Positions 24,359 to 32,815 of a stretch of 39,502 bases of DNA are shown one piece after another (position 1 is the stretch's first letter; every line of letters begins with the position of its first letter). Source of the stretch: Candidatus Hydrogenedentes bacterium UBA2224 (GTDB lineage Bacteria > Hydrogenedentota > Hydrogenedentia > Hydrogenedentales > SLHB01); contig DDYW01000066.1 in NCBI GenBank assembly GCA_002348185.1, forward strand, positions 1 through 39,502, in the 5' to 3' direction. The position numbers and the translations under genes were made by a program. The notes under the pieces were generated by a model that did no database searches, was not told the origin of the DNA, and was given only the letters and a program-made list of their open reading frames with translations.

Positions 24359-25465
24359 ATGTACCGCATGCTGATCTTGTGCAGTGTGATGGCGTGTCTT
24401 GCCGCTGTCCCGGTCCCGGCGCAGGACAGCGTGGACGCGTCGCGGCGAAACGCGATTGTGCAGGCCATTGAGAAGGCCGCGCCTGCCGTGGTGTCCATCA
24501 ATGTGGTGGAAACCCGCGCGGAAGTCCCCCCCCTGTTCCGCGACTTCTACGAGTTTTTTGATCTGCCGTCGCCGCGGCAGCGCGTTCAGAATCGGCGCAT
24601 CGATTCCGTGGGAAGCGGGTTCATCATCGATCGCGAAGGCCACATTCTCACCAACTACCACGTTCTGGAGGAGGCCAGCGGGATTGCCTCCGTAACGTTG
24701 CCGGACGGGCGCGATCTGAAGGCGGCGATCGTGGGCGTTGATCCGCGCACGGACCTCGCGCTTCTCCAGGCCGAGGGCGCCGGCCTGCCCTTCGCGGCCC
24801 TGGGGGAGTCCGACGACCTGTACATCGGGGAATGGGTCATTGCGATCGGCAATCCGTTCGGGCCGCTCATCAGCGATCCCCAGCCCACGGTCAGTGTGGG
24901 CGTGGTCTCGGCGAAGAACCGGCGGCTGAGCCCGAGCATCGGTAACGGCGCCCGCCTGTATCAGAACATGATCCAGACCGACGCCGCCATCAACCCCGGC
25001 AACAGCGGCGGCCCGCTGGTGAACGCCCAGGGCCAAGTCATCGGCGTAAACACCATGATCTTCTCCCAGAGCGGCGGCAGCGTCGGTTTGGGTTTCGCCA
25101 TCCCCATAGACCGCGCGCGCCGCGTCGTGGCCGAACTCCAGCGGTTCGGGCGCCGGCGCGATCCCTGGGCCGGGTTCAAGGTCGAGGACATCGCCGGGCT
25201 GCGTCCCGATTTCGCCCGCCAGCAGGGGATCACGATCGACCACGGCTGCCTGGTGGTCAACATCCTCCGGGACTGCCCCGCCTATGCCGCCGGGTTGCGC
25301 CCCGGCGACGTCATCATCGGCATCGCGGGCCAGGAGGTGCTGCGTTCGAGCGACATCGATTTCGCCATCTGGGACCATTTCGTGGGCGACGCGCTGTCGC
25401 TTGAAATCGACCGCCAGGGCGAGCGCAAGACGCTGACGTTTGTCCTCGAAGAGCTGAGCCGCTGA
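24359..25465 (+). CDS. HtrA/DegP-family periplasmic serine protease with one PDZ domain
   Basis: A 368-aa secreted protease. Residues 1-22 are a signal peptide ending VPVPAQD. The trypsin-like domain keeps the triad His101 (TNYHVL), Asp132 (RTDLALL) and Ser216 (GNSGGP). One PDZ domain follows (about 260-365, with PAYAAGLRPGDVIIGI). With a single PDZ it resembles DegS or the HhoA type rather than two-PDZ DegP. It likely degrades or regulates misfolded envelope proteins. ATG 24359 has AGGAAGGAG 8 nt upstream and the gene begins 50 bp after the DUF4340 stop, so it may be cotranscribed with the ABC genes. Confidence 0.95.
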   Translation: MYRMLILCSVMACLAAVPVPAQDSVDASRRNAIVQAIEKAAPAVVSINVVETRAEVPPLFRDFYEFFDLPSPRQRVQNRRIDSVGSGFIIDREGHILTNYHVLEEASGIASVTLPDGRDLKAAIVGVDPRTDLALLQAEGAGLPFAALGESDDLYIGEWVIAIGNPFGPLISDPQPTVSVGVVSAKNRRLSPSIGNGARLYQNMIQTDAAINPGNSGGPLVNAQGQVIGVNTMIFSQSGGSVGLGFAIPIDRARRVVAELQRFGRRRDPWAGFKVEDIAGLRPDFARQQGITIDHGCLVVNILRDCPAYAAGLRPGDVIIGIAGQEVLRSSDIDFAIWDHFVGDALSLEIDRQGERKTLTFVLEELSR

Positions 25466-25480
25466 CCCCGCGCGCGCTGC

Positions 25481-26989
25481 TCAGGTTCCAAGGCCGTACA
25501 GCGCGCCGAACTTGTGGTTCAGGTAGGCGAGATAGGGCTCGGGCGAGAGTTCCGCGCCGGTGATGTCGTGCAGGAGTTCGCGTGCCAGTTTGCGGCGGCC
25601 GTGGACGTGCACGTTCGCGCGGAGCCACGACAGGAGCGGCCCGAAATAGCCCCGCTCGACGTTTCCCCAGAGATCCGGGATCTGTTCGAGCATCGCATTG
25701 AACACCTGGGCCGCATAGAGGTTGCCGAGGGCGTAGGTCGGAAAATATCCGAAGGCTCCGTGCGCCCAGTGGATGTCCTGAAGGCAGCCGTGGGCATCGT
25801 CGGGCACGTCGAGGCCAAGGTACTCCCGGACCTTGGCGTTCCAGGCGCCGGGAATGTCCCCCACGTCAAGGTCGCCCTCGATTAACGCCACCTCGAGTTC
25901 GAACCGGATGATGATGTGCAGGTTGTAGGTGCATTCGTCGGCTTCCACGCGAATCAGGGACGGTTTGGCCAGATTCACCGCGGCATAGACGTCCTCGGGC
26001 GCGACGGTGTCGAGCCGCCCGGGGAAGAAGCCTCGCATGATCGGGAGGTAGTGGCGCCAGAACGGCAGGCTGCGGCCAATCTCGTTTTCCCACATGCGCG
26101 ACTGCGATTCGTGCATGCCGAGAGACGGCGCGTCGCACAGGGGCGTGCGGCGATCGCCCTCGGCGTGGCCCTGCATGTAGAGCGCATGCCCGCCCTCATG
26201 GATTGAGCTCATGAGACACGAGAACAAGGCCTCTTTCGTAGCGCGCGTCGTCACGCGCACGTCGCAGGTGTCGAAATAGATCGAGAAGGGATGGATCGAG
26301 GGGTCCTGGCGGCCCGCTTCGAAATCGTAGCCCATGTCCTCCAGCACGCGCAGCGAAAACGCCCATTGCGCGGCTTCGTCCCAGTCGCCGGCGAGCCACG
26401 CCAGCCCGGGCTGGCCCGCGGCCACGATACGTTCGACCAGCCGGCTCTGTTCGGCCGCAAGCCCCGCAAACAGGCGTTTGACTTCGGCGGTGGTCATACC
26501 CCGCTCGTAGTCCCCGAGGAGGGCATCATAGGGCGATTCCGCGTATCCCAGGTACTCCGCCTTCTGCCGCGCCAGGGCGAGAAGCCGTTCGAGGTTCGGG
26601 CGAAACAGCGCGAAATCCGACGTCCGGTGCGCGTCCACCCACACGGCGAGGGCCCGGCTCTGTTCCTGCGCAAAGGTGTGCACGAAGTCTTCGGGCAGCT
26701 TCGTGGCGCGGTTGTAATCGTAGAGGGCCACCTCCACGAGCGTGGCGTCGGCGGCCTCGAGTGCGCTGGCCCGCGCGTGCAGTTCCCGCAGCAGGTTGCC
26801 CAGGCTTTCCGCGGTGAACAGGCGGTGCTCGAGGGCGCTCAGGGTGGCCAGTTGCCAGCTCCGGGCCTCCCCGCCCTTCGGCGGCATGCAGGTTTCCTGG
26901 TCCCATTGAAGCAGGGCAATCGCGTTATGGATATCGCTGACCTCGCCAAGTTTCCGCCGCAGGTCCTGGAGATCGCCGTCCATGCTCAC
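25481..26989 (-). CDS. M32-family metallocarboxypeptidase
   Basis: A 502-aa cytoplasmic zinc carboxypeptidase of the Taq carboxypeptidase family, removing C-terminal residues from peptides. The zinc motif HEGGH is at 264-268. The other family motifs are all present: HPFS and DVRVTT before it, then HESQSR, IRVEADE and GYFPTYALGN after it. The GTG at 26989 is chosen because GGAGG lies 6 nt upstream; an ATG two codons later is also possible and the upstream in-frame start lacks a ribosome-binding site. It is the last gene of the minus-strand SbcD/SbcC cluster, 80 bp downstream of the SbcC-like gene, and converges with the HtrA gene only 15 bp away. No functional link to DNA repair is evident. 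Confidence 0.95.
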   Translation of the reverse strand: MSMDGDLQDLRRKLGEVSDIHNAIALLQWDQETCMPPKGGEARSWQLATLSALEHRLFTAESLGNLLRELHARASALEAADATLVEVALYDYNRATKLPEDFVHTFAQEQSRALAVWVDAHRTSDFALFRPNLERLLALARQKAEYLGYAESPYDALLGDYERGMTTAEVKRLFAGLAAEQSRLVERIVAAGQPGLAWLAGDWDEAAQWAFSLRVLEDMGYDFEAGRQDPSIHPFSIYFDTCDVRVTTRATKEALFSCLMSSIHEGGHALYMQGHAEGDRRTPLCDAPSLGMHESQSRMWENEIGRSLPFWRHYLPIMRGFFPGRLDTVAPEDVYAAVNLAKPSLIRVEADECTYNLHIIIRFELEVALIEGDLDVGDIPGAWNAKVREYLGLDVPDDAHGCLQDIHWAHGAFGYFPTYALGNLYAAQVFNAMLEQIPDLWGNVERGYFGPLLSWLRANVHVHGRRKLARELLHDITGAELSPEPYLAYLNHKFGALYGLGT

Positions 26990-27069
26990 GAGTCGCCTCC
27001 CGCGCCCCGCTGACCGCGCTGCGGGGCCGTTCATGGTTGTGTATGGGGCCGTCGCCCCGGCCCGCCGCG

Positions 27070-30000
27070 TTACAGGGCCAGCACCGGCACCCGGAGCCGG
27101 CGCGCCGTGTCCGCCACGTCGTCGCGGCAGGTGAACAACAGAATCTGCGGCACTTCCTTCAGCGCAGCCAACAACGACAGCGCCCGTTCCAGGCGCGCGT
27201 CGTCGTAGTTGGCAAAGGGATCATCCAGCAGCATCGGCACGCGCTCGCCTTCTTCGGACAGGCTCGTCATCAGGGCCAGCCGCAACGCCAGATAGATCTG
27301 GTCGACCGTCCCCTTGCTGAGGTTTTTCTGCGGCGTGCTATTGAGCCGGTCGGTCAGCGGAATGCGCACCGTCACCTGGAGGTCGCGGCTCAACATCAGC
27401 TCCGTATACGCGCCGTTCGTGATCTGGCCGAGGTAGCGGCTCGCGGTTCGCGCGAGAATCGGCGCGATGCGCGAATGGCGGTCGCGGGCCACCTCCTCGA
27501 TGATGGCGGCCGCGTGGGCCGCCGCGTCGAGTTCAAGCTGCAGCTCCTCCACGCGCTGGGACACCGCCGCGCGCTCTTCCTCGATCTCGTTGATCGACCG
27601 GAGCCCCGCGCAGCGTTCGGCGATTGCCAGTTCCAGGGAGTGAAGCTCCCGGCTCCGGACCTCGATCTCGCCGAGCACGCGTTCGAACGCCGCCTTCAGG
27701 CCCGGGCCGTCCTCGAGGGGCAACTGGTCGTCGCCGTGTTCCCGCTCGACCGTGCCGCGCAACGATTCCAGGGTGTCGTTTCCGAGCAGTGTGTCGAGCT
27801 GTTCACCCATCGACGCGCGCATAATGCGGGCTTCGCGGTACTCCCGCGCCTGTGCGGCCAGCGCGCGGTACTCCTCCACCGTGTCCACGCCCACGTTGTC
27901 GAGCAGTTGCACCAGGTCTTCCTGCGCCTGCTCGAGCTCGCGGCGGTCCTGTTCGAGTTGCTGCGCGAATTCGTCGGCCTGCTGCTTCAGCGCGTCCGCG
28001 CTGGCCCGTCTGGGACGCAGCTGGGCGATGCGGATGCCGTACGCGCGCAGCGCCCCCAGCGCGCCGGTGTGGTTGGCCTCCTCCTTGTACCCGGCCTCGC
28101 GCAGAAGTTTGCGCACTTCGAGCGACAGGCGTTTTTCCTCGCGTTCCTTCACGGCGAGTTTCTCGCCGGCGCGTTCCCGCTCGAGCGTGAGGGTTTCGAG
28201 CTGCCGGACCTGTTCCTCGCGCCGGCGGCTGGCTTCGCGGTACTGCTGGTATTTCGCCATCGCGCGCGACGCCGCCGCCTGAACCGTGTCCTCCGTTTCG
28301 ACGGTCTCGCCAAGGTTCGCGAACTCCGCGCGCAGCCGCTCGAGCTTGCCGGCCACGTGAGATTCCTCAACGCGCGCCTGGTGGCGGTGTTGCTCGAGTT
28401 CCTCGCACAGCGTCTCGAGCTCGTTGCGCCCTTTGACGTAGTGCTCGTAGAGCGCCTCGAGTTCCCGGAACGACTCGCATCCGGCTTCGGCAATGATGCC
28501 GTTGATGGCCTGCTCGCGCTCGGTGTGGTCGGTTTCGAGCCGGGCGATTTCGTCGGCGGCCGCGTCGACGACCTGCTGCAGTTGGCGCAGCGTGAGCCGG
28601 GCATGCACCCAGTGGGCCATGTTGTACACCAGCACGCCCAGTGCAAAGACCTCGGCGAAATACACCCCCTTGTTGCCGGTGACCGCGGCAATCACCAGCA
28701 GCACGATCGACAGAAAGGCGCCGAAAATGGCCATGGCCCGGAAATTGGGCAGGTCTTCCTCATGGACCTCGATGTCGCGCTGAGCTTCCTCGATGCGTTT
28801 GCGCTGCTGCGCGCACCGCTCCTCGGACAGTTTGGCCTCGACGGCGTAATCGCGCGCCTGGGCGGGGAAATCCTCGAACCGCGTAAAGATGGTTTCGGGC
28901 AGGGCCAGTTCGGCGTCACGGCGCGCGCGCTCGGCTTCGAGCCGCGCGAGGGCTTCAAGCGCGCGGTCGCGTTCCTGCTGCGCCAGGCTGAAGGACGTGG
29001 CCTGCTGGTTGATCCAGAGCAGGGGATCGTCGCTGGCCGCCGCAAAGTCCGGCAGACCTTCGAGTTCGCGTTCGGCGCGCATGATGTCGTCGCGCACCGT
29101 ATTCTGGGCCTTGTCAAAATCCTCGATAAAATCGCGCAGGCGCGCGATCTGCGTGTCGAGTTCCTTGAGCCGGTCCTCGAACTGCTCCGGCAGGTCCTGG
29201 ATTTCCACGGCATCGTTCTCGAGGCTTTGCGAGGCTTCCCGGTGCCGGCGCAGCAGTTCGTTGACGCGCGCCTCGGTCCGCGCCACCTGTTCGCGGGCGG
29301 TTTCCATGGCGTTGAGGGCGCGATTGAACACGTCTTCCTGTTCGAGGGGAAAGTCTTTGGCCTTGGCGAGCGTGAAGAGCCGTTGCGTCAGGGTTTCGGC
29401 CTGGTGCTGCAGGCTCTCGGCCTTGTGCAGACGGGTGACGCGCTCGGTCTGTTCCAGCTTGCGGATCTGCTGGTCGAGGTCCGCCTGGCTCCGGCGGAGG
29501 GCCTCGGTCTCGGCGCGGGTCGCGCGCAGGCGCTTTTCGAGCCCGGCCACCTCGTCGCGGGCGCGGCACGCCTCGGCCAGTTCCGCTTCGAGCTGGTCGA
29601 GCCGCGCTTTCGCCAGGGGCAGCGGCCGCTTCGAATTCGGCACCAGGCGGCCGATCCGGGCCGTGTAGGCGTCGAGATGCTTGACCGCCGCCGCAGACGA
29701 ACTGGTTTCATCGGCCGTGTCGGCCAGGGAAGCGATCTTCTCGCCGATCTGGAGCAGGGCGTCTTCGTCGCCGAGCGACTCCAGGCTGCTGTGTCCGATC
29801 ACCGCCACATTGGCAAAGATGGTCTTGCTCAGGCCGAGCTGCTGCGCGGCAAACTCCAGTTCCCGGTTTCGGGCCAGAGGGAATTCGCCGGTGACTTCCC
29901 GGCCATGGCTGTGATTGAAGACCTGCACCGATTCGTTTCCGCGATCGAACACGCGGTGGATCTCGAATTCCTGCCCGTTGTCGAGCAGGTAGGTCATGCG

Positions 30001-30231
30001 CCCGCCATAGCTCCCGGATTCCGTCCAGGGACGCCGCAGAAGATGGTTTTCGTCGTACCGGCGCTGCGTGGTGCTGGCCTTCTGGCCGTACAGCATGTCG
30101 GTAATGAAGCTGCGCATGGTGGTCTTGCCCTGCTCGTTGGCGCCCAGCACCACCTGCAAGCCGCCGGCAAACTCGATTTCCCGGCCCGTAAACCGTCCGT
30201 ATCCGTCAAGAAACAGTTTCCGGATGATCAC
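27070..30231 (-). CDS. SbcC/Rad50-like ATPase of the YhaN type
   Basis: A 1053-aa SMC-like ATPase. Walker A GANEQGKTT is at 30-38. Long heptad-rich coiled coils flank the middle, and the C-terminal head holds the signature NLSKGTVDQIYLALRLA (about 967) and Walker B LLLDDPFANYDD (about 999). The centre, at about 495-540, has two hydrophobic segments (FGAFLSIVLLVIAAV and VFALGVLVYNMAHW) where Rad50/SbcC would carry a zinc-hook CxxC, and no CxxC is seen. YhaN-type proteins share this membrane hairpin, as I recall. It should act with the adjacent nuclease on DNA ends, perhaps at the membrane. GTG 30231 has a GGGAG ribosome-binding site and lies 2 nt after the nuclease stop, so they are coupled. 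Confidence 0.88.
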   Translation of the reverse strand: MIIRKLFLDGYGRFTGREIEFAGGLQVVLGANEQGKTTMRSFITDMLYGQKASTTQRRYDENHLLRRPWTESGSYGGRMTYLLDNGQEFEIHRVFDRGNESVQVFNHSHGREVTGEFPLARNRELEFAAQQLGLSKTIFANVAVIGHSSLESLGDEDALLQIGEKIASLADTADETSSSAAAVKHLDAYTARIGRLVPNSKRPLPLAKARLDQLEAELAEACRARDEVAGLEKRLRATRAETEALRRSQADLDQQIRKLEQTERVTRLHKAESLQHQAETLTQRLFTLAKAKDFPLEQEDVFNRALNAMETAREQVARTEARVNELLRRHREASQSLENDAVEIQDLPEQFEDRLKELDTQIARLRDFIEDFDKAQNTVRDDIMRAERELEGLPDFAAASDDPLLWINQQATSFSLAQQERDRALEALARLEAERARRDAELALPETIFTRFEDFPAQARDYAVEAKLSEERCAQQRKRIEEAQRDIEVHEEDLPNFRAMAIFGAFLSIVLLVIAAVTGNKGVYFAEVFALGVLVYNMAHWVHARLTLRQLQQVVDAAADEIARLETDHTEREQAINGIIAEAGCESFRELEALYEHYVKGRNELETLCEELEQHRHQARVEESHVAGKLERLRAEFANLGETVETEDTVQAAASRAMAKYQQYREASRRREEQVRQLETLTLERERAGEKLAVKEREEKRLSLEVRKLLREAGYKEEANHTGALGALRAYGIRIAQLRPRRASADALKQQADEFAQQLEQDRRELEQAQEDLVQLLDNVGVDTVEEYRALAAQAREYREARIMRASMGEQLDTLLGNDTLESLRGTVEREHGDDQLPLEDGPGLKAAFERVLGEIEVRSRELHSLELAIAERCAGLRSINEIEEERAAVSQRVEELQLELDAAAHAAAIIEEVARDRHSRIAPILARTASRYLGQITNGAYTELMLSRDLQVTVRIPLTDRLNSTPQKNLSKGTVDQIYLALRLALMTSLSEEGERVPMLLDDPFANYDDARLERALSLLAALKEVPQILLFTCRDDVADTARRLRVPVLAL

Positions 30232-30233
30232 CG

Positions 30234-31382
30234 CTACTCCCTCTCCAGACCATGGAACGTAATCGGCCGGTTCCGGTAGGCCGCGAGGCCGAGTTCCCGG
30301 GCGCGGGCCAGCAGCCTGCGGTCCCGGTCGCCGGGTGCATCGGACAGTTCCGCAGTGAGCCGCGCTACAAATCCCCCCAGACTGGTCTGCTGCTGGGCGA
30401 GCGCGGCCACGTCTTCGGACGGCTCCGTGCGGTCGTCGAAAGCGATATGCTCGAACGCGGGGGCCACCGCGTCGTGAATGGCATCCATTTCCGCCCGCAA
30501 CTCGGGCGCGGCCGTGCCCGTAAGCGTGACGCGCGCAATGGCACCCACCCCCTCCTCGCGCGGAAGGGCGCGGATGGCGTCGATCACCTCCTGAGAACAC
30601 AGACACGCGCTGCAGTCGATGGTAGCGGTGAGATACACGGAGCGTGCGGAAGCCACCGGCGTGACGCGAACGCCGCCCTCGTCGATCTCCACCTCGAGAT
30701 AATGGCGCATCCCGGTCTCGTTGAACCCGTGCCCCTCCGGCGCGCCCGAGTACGCCATCACGGTCGGGAACGCGCCCTGGATGGGCGTCCAGGCGTGAAA
30801 ATGGCCCAGCGCGAGATACCGCACGCCCTCCACCGCGGCCGCGGCGGGGTCGAACGGCGCGTACGCGTTCTTGCCGGGCGGCTGATGGCCCAGCGCGGAG
30901 CCGTGCGCCACCGCGACATGAATCGCCCCGAGCTGAACCGGCGGAAACGTGCCGAACGGGTTGACCGACGCGTCCGGGCCGTCGAATCCGAACCCGTGCA
31001 CGGTCGTGCCGTGTTCATCGAGCACCAGGGACCGCCATTGCGGCCGGTCGAATATCATGACGTTGTCGGGCCACTCTTCCTCGGCATACGGGGAGCCCGG
31101 CACATAGGGGTCGTGGTTGCCCGGGGCGATACAGACGGGCACATGCTGGATCGATTTAAACTCCGCGTGCAGAAACCGCACCGTGTCGCGGGTGACGCGC
31201 TCCAGATCGAAGAGGTCGCCCGCGATCAACAGCACATCGGCGGGCCACTCGCCCGCGCGCTGGATGATCGTGTGAAACACGTCGCGCAGGCTCTGGCGCC
31301 TGCGGTTGCCAAACCCCGGCGGCGTGTGCGCCGAGGCAAAGCACATGTCCAGATGAACGTCCGCTGTATGAATCAAACGCAT
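30234..31382 (-). CDS. SbcD/YhaO-like metallophosphoesterase nuclease
   Basis: A 382-aa nuclease subunit of the Mre11/SbcD superfamily. The phosphoesterase motifs are in order: HTADVHLD (Asp8, His10), GDLFD (55-59), GNHD (88-91), a HG pair in VAHGSA, and GHFHAW. These bind two Mn or similar ions. The C-terminal third would contact the ATPase. Mre11-like enzymes process DNA ends and hairpins with their Rad50-like partner, encoded immediately downstream. It starts at ATG 31382 with only a weak Shine-Dalgarno. The spacer to the preceding glycosyltransferase gene is 218 bp and contains no clear terminator, so cotranscription with that gene is possible. Confidence 0.92.
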   Translation of the reverse strand: MRLIHTADVHLDMCFASAHTPPGFGNRRRQSLRDVFHTIIQRAGEWPADVLLIAGDLFDLERVTRDTVRFLHAEFKSIQHVPVCIAPGNHDPYVPGSPYAEEEWPDNVMIFDRPQWRSLVLDEHGTTVHGFGFDGPDASVNPFGTFPPVQLGAIHVAVAHGSALGHQPPGKNAYAPFDPAAAAVEGVRYLALGHFHAWTPIQGAFPTVMAYSGAPEGHGFNETGMRHYLEVEIDEGGVRVTPVASARSVYLTATIDCSACLCSQEVIDAIRALPREEGVGAIARVTLTGTAAPELRAEMDAIHDAVAPAFEHIAFDDRTEPSEDVAALAQQQTSLGGFVARLTAELSDAPGDRDRRLLARARELGLAAYRNRPITFHGLERE

Positions 31383-31600
31383 AGTCGTCTACCCGGTGTA
31401 TCCTGTACAGAGGCCCGGTTACCGCCGACGCCGGAGCTTCCCGGCGTGCCCCCGCCACGCTCGCGGTGGCCGCGCAGCCCCCAAGCCCGCGCGCATGGGC
31501 TTCCGCATCGGGATGCGGCGCACACCCGTCCCCATCATAATATGTTTGCGGGGTCGGTTGAAAGATCGGCCGGGCCCCCGATTCGCCGGGGTGCGCTGGG

Positions 31601-32551
31601 CTACTGCCCGTCCCGGGCGTGCCGGGCGGGCAACGCCGCGGGCCGGCCCCGGTTCGCATCGCGATACCCCCGCCGGAACGCGCTGCGCAGCACCCGGAAG
31701 CGCAGGGCGTTGAAGGCGCGCGAGTTGTACGCGAGCGCGGGGCACAGCCAGTGCGCCAGCGGGAGCATCACCGGGTCCGCCGCGCCGCGCCACGCCGCCA
31801 CGATGCCCCGGTACCGTTCGCGCAACTGGTCCGACTCGGTGGTCTCGAGCAGATGGTGCAGCCAATATCCTTCCGCGTAGCAGCGTTCCGCCTCGCGATC
31901 CAGCGATTCGGGTTTCCAGAGGAAGGCCTGGGCCTGGTCGCAGTAATGGCCCCGTATGCCCGCGCTGCGTTCCAGGCGGTAGCCCAGTTCCATGTCCTCC
32001 AGGCCCTCGAACGGCAAGTCCTCGCTGAATCCCCCCAGATCCAGCACCGCTTCGCGGGGCAGACTCAGATTCTGGGCGCGCCAGTCCAGAAAACTCAGCG
32101 GCTGACCGGGGTGGAACGTCTGCTGCGCAAACCGGCCGACTTTCGACGCGGTGCGGGCATCGAGCTGAGGATGGTAGTCGATGCGGCCCACGATCGCGGA
32201 GACATTCCCGTTGCGCTGCTGGCACGTGACATGGTGTTCCACGAGATGGCTGCCCGCAAGCAGGGTTTCGTCAAGGAACAGGAGCCACCGCCCCTGGGCC
32301 TGCATGACGGCCAGGTTGCGCGCCGCGGCGGCGTTATCCCGCGGGGCATGAAGACACCGCATGCGCACCGGCCCGCCCGAACAGAACCGGTCCAGCATGG
32401 CGTCCGTGTCCGTCGCGCAGGGAAGGGCAACCACGATGACCTCGAACTTCGCTGCCGGGTAGGTCTGCAGCTCCAGATGACTGAGGCACATGGACAGCAC
32501 CTGGGGCAGGCCTCGCGTCAGCGTGACGACAGTCAGGTCGGTGGTTTCCAT
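31601..32551 (-). CDS. Family 2 glycosyltransferase-like protein
   Basis: A 316-aa protein starting METTDLTVVTLTRGLPQVL, the beta-strand and nucleotide-sugar entry of GT-A family 2 enzymes. RDNAAAARNLAVMQAQG (71-87) and WLLFLDETLL (89-98) match the middle of the fold. The usual DxD metal motif reads LDET, so one acidic position is Glu-Thr, and activity cannot be assumed. Cys and Glu residues later (GGFSEDLPFEGLEDMELGYRL, cut here to GFSEDLPFEG and EDMELGYRL) resemble the acceptor side with the ED dyad. The substrate is unknown. It is divergent from the YfhO-like gene and has its own promoter. Confidence 0.8.
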   Translation of the reverse strand: METTDLTVVTLTRGLPQVLSMCLSHLELQTYPAAKFEVIVVALPCATDTDAMLDRFCSGGPVRMRCLHAPRDNAAAARNLAVMQAQGRWLLFLDETLLAGSHLVEHHVTCQQRNGNVSAIVGRIDYHPQLDARTASKVGRFAQQTFHPGQPLSFLDWRAQNLSLPREAVLDLGGFSEDLPFEGLEDMELGYRLERSAGIRGHYCDQAQAFLWKPESLDREAERCYAEGYWLHHLLETTESDQLRERYRGIVAAWRGAADPVMLPLAHWLCPALAYNSRAFNALRFRVLRSAFRRGYRDANRGRPAALPARHARDGQ

Positions 32552-32594
32552 ACGGCATTCCGCCCCTCGAGAATATTCCGCGTGTTACCGCCCC

Positions 32595-32624
32595 ATCCTA
32601 CGGACAAGGAAGGACGGGATTCAA
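32595..32624 (-). promoter_or_regulatory. Candidate sigma-70 promoter for the glycosyltransferase gene
   Basis: On the minus strand TTGAAT (32624-32619), an 18-bp spacer and TAGGAT (32600-32595) lie 44 bp before the ATG at 32551. Each box matches at least four of six bases, and the -35 box is identical to that at 5195. Confidence 0.5.
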
Positions 32625-32684
32625 GGGAACCCGGGCCGTACGCGCGGGATTGACCTGGAAGGCGCGCGGCAAGACGGGCGTCAA

Positions 32685-32714
32685 TGGACAGTCTGGAACA
32701 CGCAATGATAGACT
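32685..32714 (+). promoter_or_regulatory. Candidate sigma-70 promoter for the YfhO-like gene
   Basis: TGGACA (32685-32690), five of six matches, an 18-bp spacer and TAGACT (32709-32714) lie 101 bp before the ATG at 32816. It is divergent from the promoter at 32595-32624. Confidence 0.5.
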
Positions 32715-32815
32715 TGCGCACGGCCCGGGCGCTGGCCGGGTCCCCTGCCCGTTCTGCAAAGAACCCGGCGCATCGAACGGGATAAACGGTTGAAATGACA
32801 GCCTGAGAAAGGGCT

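Noticed and set aside
27037..30279. A 1080-codon open frame on the plus strand
   Set aside because: Antisense to the SbcC-like ATPase, whose Walker motifs and coiled coils are clear.
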